39,972 bases of DNA from Flavobacteriales bacterium (GTDB lineage Bacteria > Bacteroidota > Bacteroidia > Flavobacteriales > BACL11), in NCBI GenBank assembly GCA_018645865.1, contig JABGVU010000087.1:1-39972 (forward strand). The letters are read 5' to 3'. Position 1 is the first letter of the stretch. Each line of letters opens with the position of its first letter. The notes beneath the pieces were generated by a model that made no database searches, was not told where the DNA came from, and saw only the letters and a list, made by a program, of their open reading frames with translations. Position numbers and translations under genes: made by a program. This document shows, in pieces, positions 8,878 through 18,324 of the stretch.

Positions 8878-11448
8878 TTAGTTCGTATTATTATCTTCAT
8901 TTTCTTTTGTAGAAGTTTCATTAGTTGTTGCATCTTCATTCTCAACATCATCAACAATTTCATTTTTAATTACATTTCCCTTTGCATCTAATAACAACTC
9001 CTCATTTTCCCATTTAGAAACACTAGCAACTGAAGCAATACTATCCTCATCTCTCAATCGAATAATTTTTACGCCTTGAGTGGCTCTACCCATTACCCTT
9101 AAAGCATCTACACCAATTCTAATTGTAATTCCTGACTTATTAATCACCATTAAATCATCCGAATCAGTAACATTTTTAAGAGCAATCAAGCCACCTGTCT
9201 TCTCAGTAACATTAATGGTTTTTACTCCCTTCCCTCCCCTATTTGTAATTCTATAATCCTCAACAGCTGAACGCTTACCGTATCCATTTTCAGAAACTAC
9301 TAAAACAGATGATTCCATGTCATTGATACATATCATACCTACAACTTCATCATCCTCTGAAGGCAATCTAATTCCTCTTACTCCCGCAGCAGTACGACCC
9401 ATTGATCTTACTTTTTCTTCTTCAAAACGGATAGACTTACCAGAGTTAACAGCCATCATGATTTGAGAATTACCAGTAGTCATTTTAGCCTCAAACAATT
9501 GATCTCCTTCACGGATAGTAATTGCATTAATTCCATTTGTTCTAGGACGTGAATATTGTTCTAAAGAAGTTTTTTTAATAACTCCTTTCTTAGTACACAT
9601 TACTATATAATGAGAATTAATGTATTCCTCATCCTTTAAGTCCTTAGTGTTGATGTAAGCCATAACCTTATCATCCTTAGGTAAGTTAATCATATTTTGA
9701 ATAGCCCTACCCTTAGCTGTTTTTCCTCCTTCAGGAATTTCATATACTTTTAGCCAGAAACATCTTCCTTGTTCTGTAAAGAATAACATATAATCATGAT
9801 TATTTGCCATTACCATTTCTTCTACAAAATCTTCATCTCTAGTAGTAGCACCTTTACTTCCTACTCCACCTCTATTTTGAGATCGGTATGCACTTAATGA
9901 TGTTCTTTTTATGTATCCTAAATGTGAAATAGTAATTAATACTTCCTCATTTGGTATCATGTCTTCAATACTTACTTCTGATGAAGAATATTCAATATTA
10001 GACCTTCTCTCATCACCGTACTTTTCTTTTACTTCTTTTAAATCATCAGCTAGCATTTTGAATCTTAAATCTTTATCAGATAAAATTAAGTTTAATTGAA
10101 CAATTCTTTCCATTATTTCAGCATGCTCAGCTTTAATCTTATCCATCTCAAGACCAGTAAGTTTTTGTAATCTTAGGTCCAAAATAGCTCTTGATTGTAA
10201 TTCCGATAATTTGAAATTACTAATCAATCCATTTCTAGCATCTTCTGGTGTACGAGAAGAACGAATCAACTTAATTACTGCATCTAAATTATCTAATGCA
10301 ATTAGTAGACCTTCTAAAATATGCGCTCTTTTTTCAGCTGCTGCTAATTCATATTTTGTTTTTCTAACTAAAACTTCATGCCTATGATCTACAAAATGAC
10401 CAATTAATTCTTTTAAGTTCAACAGGTGTGGCCTTCCTTTTACAAGAGCAATGTTATTTACTGAAAATGAAGACTGTAGAGCGGTGTACTTGTATAATTT
10501 GTTTAATACAATGTTAGGAATTGCATCACGCTTTAAATCATAAACAATACGCATTCCATTTCTATCTGACTCATCTCTTATATCAGCAATTCCATCTAAC
10601 TTCTTAGAATTCACTAAATCAGCAGTTTGCTTAATCATATTAGCCTTATTCACCATATACGGAATCTCATCAACAATAATTTGCTCTCTAGTACCTGATT
10701 CATCAAAACGAACTTTAGCTCTTATTACAATCCTCCCTCTACCTGTTTCAAAAGCACAACGAACACCATCATAACCATAAATTGTTCCTCCTGTTGGAAA
10801 ATCAGGAGCTTTTATATACTCCATTAAATCAGCAATTTCTAAATCACCTCTTTTTTCAATATAAGCAAGAGTACCATTTATAATCTCAGTAATGTTATGT
10901 GGAGGCATATTAGTTGCCATACCTACCGCAATACCAGTTGCACCGTTTAAAAGTAAAGCAGGTAATCTTGCTGGCAAAACTGATGGCTCTTTTAATGTAT
11001 CATCAAAATTTAAATTCCAATCAATTGTTTCTTTATCTATATCCAACAGCATATCCTCCGCTGTTTTACGCATTCTCGCCTCAGTATAACGCATTGCTGC
11101 AGGGTTATCTCCATCAACAGAACCAAAATTACCTTGCCCGTCAACTAACATATAACGCAAACTCCAAGGTTGAGCCATACGAACCATAGCATCATAAACT
11201 GAAGTATCACCATGAGGATGAAACTTACCTAAAACCTCCCCAACAATTCTTGCTGATTTTTTATAAGCGGTATTAGACTTAATACCCAACTCATGCATTC
11301 CAAACAAAACCCTCCTGTGCACCGGTTTAAACCCATCCCTTACATCTGGCAAAGCTCTTGACACAATAACTGACATTGAATAATCAATATACTTTGATTT
11401 CATCTCCTCCTCAATATTAATAGAAATAATTTTTTCTCCTAATGACAT
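8878..11448 (-). CDS. gyrA: DNA gyrase subunit A
   Basis: IEEEMKSKYIDYSMSVIVSRALPDVRDGFKPVHRRVLFGM...HPHGDTSVYDAMVRMAQPWSLRYMLVDGQGNFGSVDGD; beta-propeller C-terminal domain with an acidic tail. Confidence 0.95.
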   Translation of the reverse strand: MSLGEKIISINIEEEMKSKYIDYSMSVIVSRALPDVRDGFKPVHRRVLFGMHELGIKSNTAYKKSARIVGEVLGKFHPHGDTSVYDAMVRMAQPWSLRYMLVDGQGNFGSVDGDNPAAMRYTEARMRKTAEDMLLDIDKETIDWNLNFDDTLKEPSVLPARLPALLLNGATGIAVGMATNMPPHNITEIINGTLAYIEKRGDLEIADLMEYIKAPDFPTGGTIYGYDGVRCAFETGRGRIVIRAKVRFDESGTREQIIVDEIPYMVNKANMIKQTADLVNSKKLDGIADIRDESDRNGMRIVYDLKRDAIPNIVLNKLYKYTALQSSFSVNNIALVKGRPHLLNLKELIGHFVDHRHEVLVRKTKYELAAAEKRAHILEGLLIALDNLDAVIKLIRSSRTPEDARNGLISNFKLSELQSRAILDLRLQKLTGLEMDKIKAEHAEIMERIVQLNLILSDKDLRFKMLADDLKEVKEKYGDERRSNIEYSSSEVSIEDMIPNEEVLITISHLGYIKRTSLSAYRSQNRGGVGSKGATTRDEDFVEEMVMANNHDYMLFFTEQGRCFWLKVYEIPEGGKTAKGRAIQNMINLPKDDKVMAYINTKDLKDEEYINSHYIVMCTKKGVIKKTSLEQYSRPRTNGINAITIREGDQLFEAKMTTGNSQIMMAVNSGKSIRFEEEKVRSMGRTAAGVRGIRLPSEDDEVVGMICINDMESSVLVVSENGYGKRSAVEDYRITNRGGKGVKTINVTEKTGGLIALKNVTDSDDLMVINKSGITIRIGVDALRVMGRATQGVKIIRLRDEDSIASVASVSKWENEELLLDAKGNVIKNEIVDDVENEDATTNETSTKENEDNNTN

Positions 11449-11640
11449 ATATTTTTTCTTTTTGACGTTAAGGTAACAAATAAAAGAAAATTGCGTATTT
11501 TATAATAGTAAAACACTTAGTTTATACCTTATAAGTTATGAACAATATTTGTTAAAAAAAATGAGGGAATACTATTGTAGATTAAGGGTTTTTAGTAAGT
11601 ATCTTGCAAAAGATTTTAGATTAAATTAAAACAACAAGTT

Positions 11641-14160
11641 ATGAATACAGGATTTTCAAGTAGAATGAAGGATGTTTTTACCTATGTAAGAGAAGAAGCA
11701 ATTAGATTAGGAGACGAAAGTATAGGTGTTGAACATTTATTTTTAGGCATATTGCGTGAAGGGGGTGGAACTGCAATAGACACATTGAAAGGCCTAGGAA
11801 TAAACCCTAAAGATTTACGTGTTATCATTGAAAGTAATATTACTAAAAGGGAGATCAGAACTAATATTGATAAAGATAGTATTGATTTTAAGAAACAAAC
11901 AGAACGAATTCTTAAAAAATCAATAATGGAGCGTAAAAACTTAGGGGAAGAAGAAATAAAAACAATTCATGTACTACTGGCTATCCTACTTGATAAAAGC
12001 AATATTGTTACCATATCTTTTAAACATTTACATCTTAATTATGAAATTATTTTAGAAGAATATGATTCTCATAATATTGACATTACCTCAAAGCATGATC
12101 ATTCTTTTGAGGAAGACGATGATGTTTTTGGCTCATCAACAATTGAAAAAAGAAAATCAACTTCTAAAAGCATAACTCCCGTTTTAGATAATTTTGGAAG
12201 AGATTTAACAAAATACGCTACTGAAGGAAGATTAGATCCTGTTGTAGGAAGGCACAAAGAAATTGAGAGAGTATCCCAAATACTAAGCAGAAGAAAAAAG
12301 AATAATCCAATTCTAGTTGGAGAACCAGGGGTAGGTAAATCAGCTATTGCTGAAGGATTAGCACTTAGAATAGTACAAAGGAAAGTCTCAAGAGTTTTAT
12401 TCAAAAAGAGAATTGTGATGCTTGACTTAGCAGCTTTGGTTGCAGGAACTAAGTACAGAGGGCAATTTGAAGAAAGAATGAAAGGAATCATTAGCGAATT
12501 AGAGAAAAATACTGATATCATTTTATTCATTGATGAAATACATACTTTAGTTGGAGCTGGAGGCGCTTCAGGTTCATTAGATGCTTCCAATATGTTTAAG
12601 CCTGCCTTAGCAAAAGGGGAACTACAATGTATTGGCGCAACAACCCTTAATGAATACCGTCAACATATCGAAAAGGATGGAGCATTAGAAAGAAGATTTC
12701 AAAAAATAATGATTGAACCTACTTCAATTGATGAAACAATAGAAATACTTACAAACATCAAGTTTAAATATGAAGAACATCATAATGTAAGTTATACTGC
12801 TGAAGCAATAAAAAATTGCGTGATACTAACTGACAGGTACATGAATGATCGATTCTTACCAGACAAGGCTATTGATGCATTGGATGAAGCAGGATCAAGA
12901 GTACATATCACTAATATTAAAGTTCCAATAAATATTACAAACTTAGAATCTAATCTTGAAGAGATTACAATTCAGAAAAAAGGCGCTATCAAAAAGCAGA
13001 AATTTGAAATAGCAGCTGAATTACGAGATAGTGAAAAGAAACTCATCGCTCAACTTGAACATGCTAAAGATATTTGGGAAAAAGAATTAAAAGCACATAA
13101 AGAAACTGTATCAGAAGAAAATGTAGCGGATGTAGTTTCTATCATGACAGGTATTCCTGTAAACAGAATTGCATCACAAGAAAGAAAGAGGCTTTCATCA
13201 ATGACAAAAAGCATTAAAGCCAAAATTATCGGGCAAGATGAAGCGGTTGAGAAAGTTGTACAAGCTATTCGCAGGAATAGAATTGGATTAAAAGACCCAA
13301 ACAAACCTATTGGTTCATTCATATTTTTAGGATCTACAGGTGTTGGAAAAACACAACTTACTAAAGCTTTATCAGAAGAAATGTTTGATTCAGAAGAAGC
13401 ACTTATCCGCCTAGACATGAGTGAATACATGGAAAAATTTGCTGTCAGTAGATTAATAGGATCTCCTCCTGGATATGTAGGCTATGAGGAGGGTGGACAA
13501 CTTACTGAAAAAATAAGAAGAAAGCCCTATTCCGTTATCTTACTTGATGAGATTGAAAAAGCACATCCTGATATATTTAATATTTTATTGCAAGCATTAG
13601 ATGATGGACAGATGACTGATAGCTTAGGAAGAAAAATTAGTTTTAAGAATACTATTATTATCATGACTTCAAATATTGGAGCTCGTCAATTAAAAGATTT
13701 TGGACATGGAATAGGATTTAACACTACAGCTAAGATGAATAATTCTGACTCTCACTCAAAAGGAGTAATTGAAAAAGCATTAAAAAGAGCTTTTGCACCA
13801 GAATTTCTAAATAGAATTGATGATGTAATTGTATTCAATAATTTGGATAAAAAAGATATTGATAAGATTATAGATATTGAAATGAATAGCTTATTAAAGC
13901 GTATAGACACTTTAGGGTATACCGTTAAAATATCAGAAGAAGCTAAAGATTTTATTGCTGAAAAAGGATTTGACTCTAAATTTGGCGCCAGACCATTAAA
14001 GCGAGCTATTCAAAAATATTTTGAAGATCCATTATCAGAAGAGATTATAAATGCTCAAATAAAAGAAGGCGACAAAATTAAAGTTAGTTTAAACAAGGAA
14101 AAATCTGCTTTAACAATGAAAATAACTAAGCCTAAAGTTAAATCTAAAAAAATAAGCTAG
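11641..14160 (+). CDS. clpC: ATP-dependent Clp protease ATP-binding subunit ClpC
   Basis: Clp_N repeats, two AAA+ modules (GEPGVGKS and GSTGVGKT), central UVR-like region, ClpB_D2 C-terminus. Confidence 0.93.
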   Translation: MNTGFSSRMKDVFTYVREEAIRLGDESIGVEHLFLGILREGGGTAIDTLKGLGINPKDLRVIIESNITKREIRTNIDKDSIDFKKQTERILKKSIMERKNLGEEEIKTIHVLLAILLDKSNIVTISFKHLHLNYEIILEEYDSHNIDITSKHDHSFEEDDDVFGSSTIEKRKSTSKSITPVLDNFGRDLTKYATEGRLDPVVGRHKEIERVSQILSRRKKNNPILVGEPGVGKSAIAEGLALRIVQRKVSRVLFKKRIVMLDLAALVAGTKYRGQFEERMKGIISELEKNTDIILFIDEIHTLVGAGGASGSLDASNMFKPALAKGELQCIGATTLNEYRQHIEKDGALERRFQKIMIEPTSIDETIEILTNIKFKYEEHHNVSYTAEAIKNCVILTDRYMNDRFLPDKAIDALDEAGSRVHITNIKVPINITNLESNLEEITIQKKGAIKKQKFEIAAELRDSEKKLIAQLEHAKDIWEKELKAHKETVSEENVADVVSIMTGIPVNRIASQERKRLSSMTKSIKAKIIGQDEAVEKVVQAIRRNRIGLKDPNKPIGSFIFLGSTGVGKTQLTKALSEEMFDSEEALIRLDMSEYMEKFAVSRLIGSPPGYVGYEEGGQLTEKIRRKPYSVILLDEIEKAHPDIFNILLQALDDGQMTDSLGRKISFKNTIIIMTSNIGARQLKDFGHGIGFNTTAKMNNSDSHSKGVIEKALKRAFAPEFLNRIDDVIVFNNLDKKDIDKIIDIEMNSLLKRIDTLGYTVKISEEAKDFIAEKGFDSKFGARPLKRAIQKYFEDPLSEEIINAQIKEGDKIKVSLNKEKSALTMKITKPKVKSKKIS

Positions 14161-15053
14161 AAAGTTAGTCTCTCACCTTCTATTTCAGTTAATTTCCTAA
14201 ATAAGCATTGGAGTTCTATTAAAATTCCACCCTTATTTTCTATTCTTCTTTTATCAATTTCTATTACACGAGCCAACTCACCCATAGTTCCTGTAGTAAA
14301 TACTTCATCAGCATTATACAGTTCAGTAAGTGAAATATCTTTTTCTAAAATTAGAATATTATTATTATTACAGATTTCAATAATTAAATCTCTAGTAATA
14401 CCTGGTAAACAAGATTTTGGAAAAGGAGTATATACATTCCCATTTTTAATCATAAATATATTTGTTGCATTAGTTTCAGCCACAAAACCATTCAAGTCAA
14501 GCATTATTGCATCATCTACTCCAGCATGATTTGCCTCAATTTTTGCTAATATATTATTTATTAAGTTAGCATGATGAATTCTTGAATCTAAACAGAGAGG
14601 TGAATTTCTACGAATATTAGCAGTTACTAATTTCAATGTCTTTCCAGAATAAATTGAAGATTTCCACTCTGCTAAAACAATAAGAGTACAACCAAACTGA
14701 TTTAATTGTGGATTCATTCCTGAAGTAATCTTCCTCCCTCTTGTTAATGTTAATCGGATGTGCGTTTCATCTTTCATGTCATTTGCTTTCAAAGTAGAAA
14801 AAACAGCATCTTTAATGTATCCTAAAGAAGGAATATCTTCAAAACCCATACTTTTTGCTGATTCCATTAGTCTATTCAAATGCTCATCAAAGCAAAAGAT
14901 TTTTTTATCGTATACTCTTATACCTTCCCAAACTGCATCACCCCCTTGAACTACACTGTCAAATACTGAAATTTTTGCTTCATCTCTATTCAGCAACTTT
15001 CCATCTATCCAAATTTTAATATCCTTATTTCTGTTGTCAAATTCTTGCATCAT
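14157..15053 (-). CDS. class IV PLP aminotransferase (branched-chain / D-amino-acid aminotransferase-like)
   Basis: DSVVQGGDAVWEGIRVYDKKIF...EHLNRLMESAK...FVAETNATNIFMIKNG...LPGITRDLIIE...EVFTTGTMGE. Confidence 0.9.
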   Translation of the reverse strand: MMQEFDNRNKDIKIWIDGKLLNRDEAKISVFDSVVQGGDAVWEGIRVYDKKIFCFDEHLNRLMESAKSMGFEDIPSLGYIKDAVFSTLKANDMKDETHIRLTLTRGRKITSGMNPQLNQFGCTLIVLAEWKSSIYSGKTLKLVTANIRRNSPLCLDSRIHHANLINNILAKIEANHAGVDDAIMLDLNGFVAETNATNIFMIKNGNVYTPFPKSCLPGITRDLIIEICNNNNILILEKDISLTELYNADEVFTTGTMGELARVIEIDKRRIENKGGILIELQCLFRKLTEIEGERLTF

Positions 15054-15766
15054 AATTGTATTGATTTATCTGTTAAAAATTCATAATAAGGCTTGCATAT
15101 TTTTGCTAACGCAGAATTAGCTACTGAAAGATTTATCTCTTTTTCTTTATACGGCAGAAATCCAGTTGAATTATGAACATTTGTATACCAATGATTTGCC
15201 CAAACTCCATCTTCTTTTCTTGCCCCCTTCTCCCATTTCAACATCTTCCTATCGAATGATATTTCTAGAATATCACATAATTTAATAAGCATTAACTCAG
15301 GATTCTTAAGCAAATGTTTTGAATCCAAAACAATTGGCGCATAACCTTGTTTTTCTAATGATAAATACAATTTATACTGTTGTTCTATACCAATATCTTC
15401 TAGCTTAGGATTTGGAATTACTTTAGAATAAGATACTATAATTTCTTCAGGATTTCTGATAAAAATAATATTAGATACTTTTGAAAGAAAAGCCGCATCA
15501 ATATCAATCAAAAAGTGAGTCATTAATTTATGAAACAATATTTTCTTGCTTTTCTGAAGAATTACTTTTCGCACTACTTTATTCCCATCATTTTCTAAAG
15601 ACTTCAGCACTTCTTCTTTTGCAGGGTGGTTTACTTTACTTATTTTAAGATAATGAGCATATAGTGGCTCATCAAAAACTTGAGTATCCTTTCTTTGAGC
15701 GAAGGAATACATTAAGGCAGTAGAAATATTTCTTGGACATGACCATAAACAAATTATCTTATTCAT
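15050..15766 (-). CDS. sulfotransferase-like P-loop protein
   Basis: N-terminal WSCPRNISTALMYSFAQR P-loop-like motif, FDEPLYAHYL, IIFIRNPEEIIVSY; overlaps the aminotransferase start by ATGA. Confidence 0.75.
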   Translation of the reverse strand: MNKIICLWSCPRNISTALMYSFAQRKDTQVFDEPLYAHYLKISKVNHPAKEEVLKSLENDGNKVVRKVILQKSKKILFHKLMTHFLIDIDAAFLSKVSNIIFIRNPEEIIVSYSKVIPNPKLEDIGIEQQYKLYLSLEKQGYAPIVLDSKHLLKNPELMLIKLCDILEISFDRKMLKWEKGARKEDGVWANHWYTNVHNSTGFLPYKEKEINLSVANSALAKICKPYYEFLTDKSIQL

Positions 15767-15771
15767 AAAGT

Positions 15772-15779
15772 CAAAAATA
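15772..15779 (-). promoter_or_regulatory. -7 box (TATTTTTG) for the sulfotransferase-aminotransferase pair
   Basis: Reverse complement TATTTTTGACTTTATG; consensus TAnnTTTG with the start codon about 5 nt away. Confidence 0.45.
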
Positions 15780-15806
15780 AAAAAAGCAAGAGTTAATCGT
15801 GCTTTT
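15779..15806 (-). terminator. Rho-independent terminator downstream of fabI
   Basis: Minus strand AAAAGCACGA-TTAAC-TCTTGCTTTTTTT, 9/10 paired stem plus T-run. Confidence 0.6.
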
Positions 15807-15820
15807 ATAATGACAATACA

Positions 15821-16657
15821 TTAATGATTTTTTTCATCGTCCATTACTTTTAAATAAGTAGCCATTGCTGTTTCACTCATTCCAGTGAAAGAGAAACCTC
15901 CATCATGAAATAAATTCTGCATAGTTACTTTTCTTGTATAATCAGAAAACATAGAGATGCAATAATCAGCGCACTCATCAGATGTAGCATTTCCTAAAGG
16001 AGAAAGATCATTTGCAAACCTGTAAAAACCATCAAAACCAGCTACGCCACTACCAGCAGTAGTATCCGTTGGTGATTGAGATATTGTATTTACCCTAACA
16101 TTTCTTCTTATTCCATAATGGTACCCGAAACTTCTTGCAATAGATTCTAACATAGCCTTGTTGTCTGCCATATCGTTATATGTATGAAACACTCTTTGAG
16201 CAGCAATGTAAGAGAGCCCTAGAACTGATCCCCATTCATTTAAAGCGTCTAACTCCCAAGCAGCCTGCATAGTTTTATGAAAAGACAAAGCTGAAACATC
16301 ATAACCTTTCATAGTCCAATCATGGTTTTGCTCATAGTAAGCCTTTCCCTTACGTACATTTACAGACATTCCAATAGAATGAAGTACAAAGTCAATCTTT
16401 CCTCCTAGATCCTCCATAGCTCCTTCATATAGCGCTTTTAAATCCTCCATTGAAGTTGCGTCAGCGGGAATAACCTTAGAGCCTGTTTCTTCAGCTAATT
16501 TGTTAATTGTACCCATACGCAAAGCGATAGGCGCATTTGTAAGTACAAATTTTGCGCCCTCAGCATGTGCATGTTGAGCAACTTTCCAAGCTATTGATTT
16601 ATTATCTAATGCACCAAAAATAATCCCTCTTTTTCCTTTTAAAATATTGTTTGCCAT
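15821..16657 (-). CDS. fabI: enoyl-[acyl-carrier-protein] reductase (NADH)
   Basis: Atypical SDR: GIIFGALDNKSIAWKVAQHAHAEGA, DFVLHSIGMS, YIAAQRVFHTYNDMADNKAMLES. ATG 16657 preferred over the TTG in the track because a -7 box overlaps the longer start. Confidence 0.93.
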   Translation of the reverse strand: MANNILKGKRGIIFGALDNKSIAWKVAQHAHAEGAKFVLTNAPIALRMGTINKLAEETGSKVIPADATSMEDLKALYEGAMEDLGGKIDFVLHSIGMSVNVRKGKAYYEQNHDWTMKGYDVSALSFHKTMQAAWELDALNEWGSVLGLSYIAAQRVFHTYNDMADNKAMLESIARSFGYHYGIRRNVRVNTISQSPTDTTAGSGVAGFDGFYRFANDLSPLGNATSDECADYCISMFSDYTRKVTMQNLFHDGGFSFTGMSETAMATYLKVMDDEKNH

Positions 16658-16675
16658 TTCCTGTAATTTATTTTG

Positions 16676-16683
16676 CAAATATA
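16676..16683 (-). promoter_or_regulatory. -7 box TATATTTG upstream of fabI
   Basis: Exact TAnnTTTG match, 18 nt upstream of ATG 16657, between recN stop and fabI. Confidence 0.5.
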
Positions 16684-16686
16684 AAC

Positions 16687-18324
16687 TTATTGATTTAATA
16701 ACTCTTCAGCATTATCAAATGCTGCCTTTGTTAATTTCTTACCACTTAATAATTTAGCTATCTCCTCTATTCTCTGCTGTTTATTCAAAGCAACAACATC
16801 CGATATAGTTTTATTATCAACAACCTTTTTTACTACTTTTAGATGATTATTTGCTTTAGATGCTATTTGTGGCAAATGCGATATTGCAATCAGTTGATTT
16901 TCTTTACTAATCTTAAGCATCATATCTCCCATTAAACTTGCAATTTCACCACTTACACCAATATCAATTTCATCAAAAATAAGGATATTTACTTTTGACA
17001 ACTGAGCTGTTATGTATTTTATCACCAACATTAATCTGGAAAGCTCTCCCCCTGAAGCCACTTTATCCACTTTTTGCAAGGGAATTCCTTTATTGGCCGA
17101 AAACAAAAAGGAAATATTTGTATTTCCATTTTGATGAAACTGATCAATTTCAGCAAATACTATTTCAAACTTAGCATAAGGCATTCCTAATTGATGCAAG
17201 TGTCCCTGAAGTTGTTGTTTTATTATTGGTAAAACCTTATTTCGTTTAGCATTTAAAACTTCAGCAGCAGCTTTTAAAACTAAAATTTGTTTTTCTATCT
17301 CTTTCTGTTTTGCAATTACTTGCATCTCAAAGGAAGATGATAGATGAATCTTTTGCTCAATTTCATGCTTTAAATCTATTAACTCTTCAATAAATTGTTT
17401 TCTGTGTTTTAGTAATAAATTATTCAATACATCTAAACGATTATTTAATTTCAATAATTGTTCAGGATCAGCATTTAACTTATTATTTATCGCAGATAAT
17501 TCTGCATTTATATCATTCAATTCTATCAGCACAGCCTCCAATCTGGCGGATAACTCATTAAATGTATCAAACTCAATCAATTTTCTTTTCACAACACTTA
17601 AAGAAGTCAATACTCCTTGTTCGTTATTTAAATAATGCTCTCCCTCAGCAATAGCATTTGAGATTCCATCAATATTCTCTAATAATGAGATATTATTTTC
17701 TATATCTTCTTTTTCGTTTTCTATTAGATTTGCAGTATTTAATTCCTCAAACTGGAATTGTAAAAAATCTAGCTCTGATGAAGATAGATTACCTGCTTTT
17801 TTAATAACATTTAATTTTGAAACTAAAGCAGTATATTGCTTTAATTCATTCTGGTAGTTTGTTAGTTCTTTTTCTGATTTTGCCAACTGATCAATTAATA
17901 AAAATTGAGCTTCCTCATCTTTTAACAATACGGACTGATGTTGAGAATGAATTTCAATAATCTGTTTTCCAAAAGTAGTTAACACTTGCAATAAGACAGG
18001 TGTGTCATTAATAAACGCTCTACTTTTTCCAATTGCATTTATCTCCCTTCTAACTATAGTTTCTTCCTCAAAATCTAAATTATTATCCGAAAAGAATTGC
18101 TTCTCAGAACTATCAATACTAAAGATAGCCTCAACAGTACTTTTATATCTATTTCCATCTGCTGAAAAACGACCCACTCTTTTTCCTAAAAGTAGTGATA
18201 AAGCATCCAGTATAATTGATTTACCTGCTCCTGTTTCTCCTGAAACTACAGTAAATCCATCTGAAAAATTAATAAATACATTTTTTAATAAAGCGTAATT
18301 TTGAATGTGTAAACTTTTTATCAT
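16687..18324 (-). CDS. recN: DNA repair protein RecN
   Basis: MIKSLHIQNYALLKNV...VVSGETGAGKSIILDALSLLLGKR; VASGGELSRLMLVIK; ILIFDEIDIGVSGEIA. Confidence 0.95.
   Translation of the reverse strand: MIKSLHIQNYALLKNVFINFSDGFTVVSGETGAGKSIILDALSLLLGKRVGRFSADGNRYKSTVEAIFSIDSSEKQFFSDNNLDFEEETIVRREINAIGKSRAFINDTPVLLQVLTTFGKQIIEIHSQHQSVLLKDEEAQFLLIDQLAKSEKELTNYQNELKQYTALVSKLNVIKKAGNLSSSELDFLQFQFEELNTANLIENEKEDIENNISLLENIDGISNAIAEGEHYLNNEQGVLTSLSVVKRKLIEFDTFNELSARLEAVLIELNDINAELSAINNKLNADPEQLLKLNNRLDVLNNLLLKHRKQFIEELIDLKHEIEQKIHLSSSFEMQVIAKQKEIEKQILVLKAAAEVLNAKRNKVLPIIKQQLQGHLHQLGMPYAKFEIVFAEIDQFHQNGNTNISFLFSANKGIPLQKVDKVASGGELSRLMLVIKYITAQLSKVNILIFDEIDIGVSGEIASLMGDMMLKISKENQLIAISHLPQIASKANNHLKVVKKVVDNKTISDVVALNKQQRIEEIAKLLSGKKLTKAAFDNAEELLNQ

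Noticed and set aside
8864-8963. N-terminal extension of the M16 ORF (MKLLMMLRMKMQQLMKLLQKKMKIIIRTKTM...)
   Set aside because: Out-of-frame reading of the gyrA 3' end; the signal peptide starts at MKKNNLL.
9830-9905. Degenerate GyrA box (SQNRGGVGSKG instead of QRRGGKG)
   Set aside because: Appears to be typical of Bacteroidota gyrase rather than specific to this genome.
11200-11225. GyrA Thr at the Ser83-equivalent position (HPHGDTSVYD)
   Set aside because: Thr is, to my knowledge, a normal residue here in flavobacteria; not evidence of acquired quinolone resistance.
12099-12590. Antisense ORFs inside clpC (also 13050..13430) and similar ones in gyrA, ligA, coaBC, recN, pyrD and zip
   Set aside because: Shadow ORFs opposite strongly conserved coding sequence, with no family resemblance or start signals.
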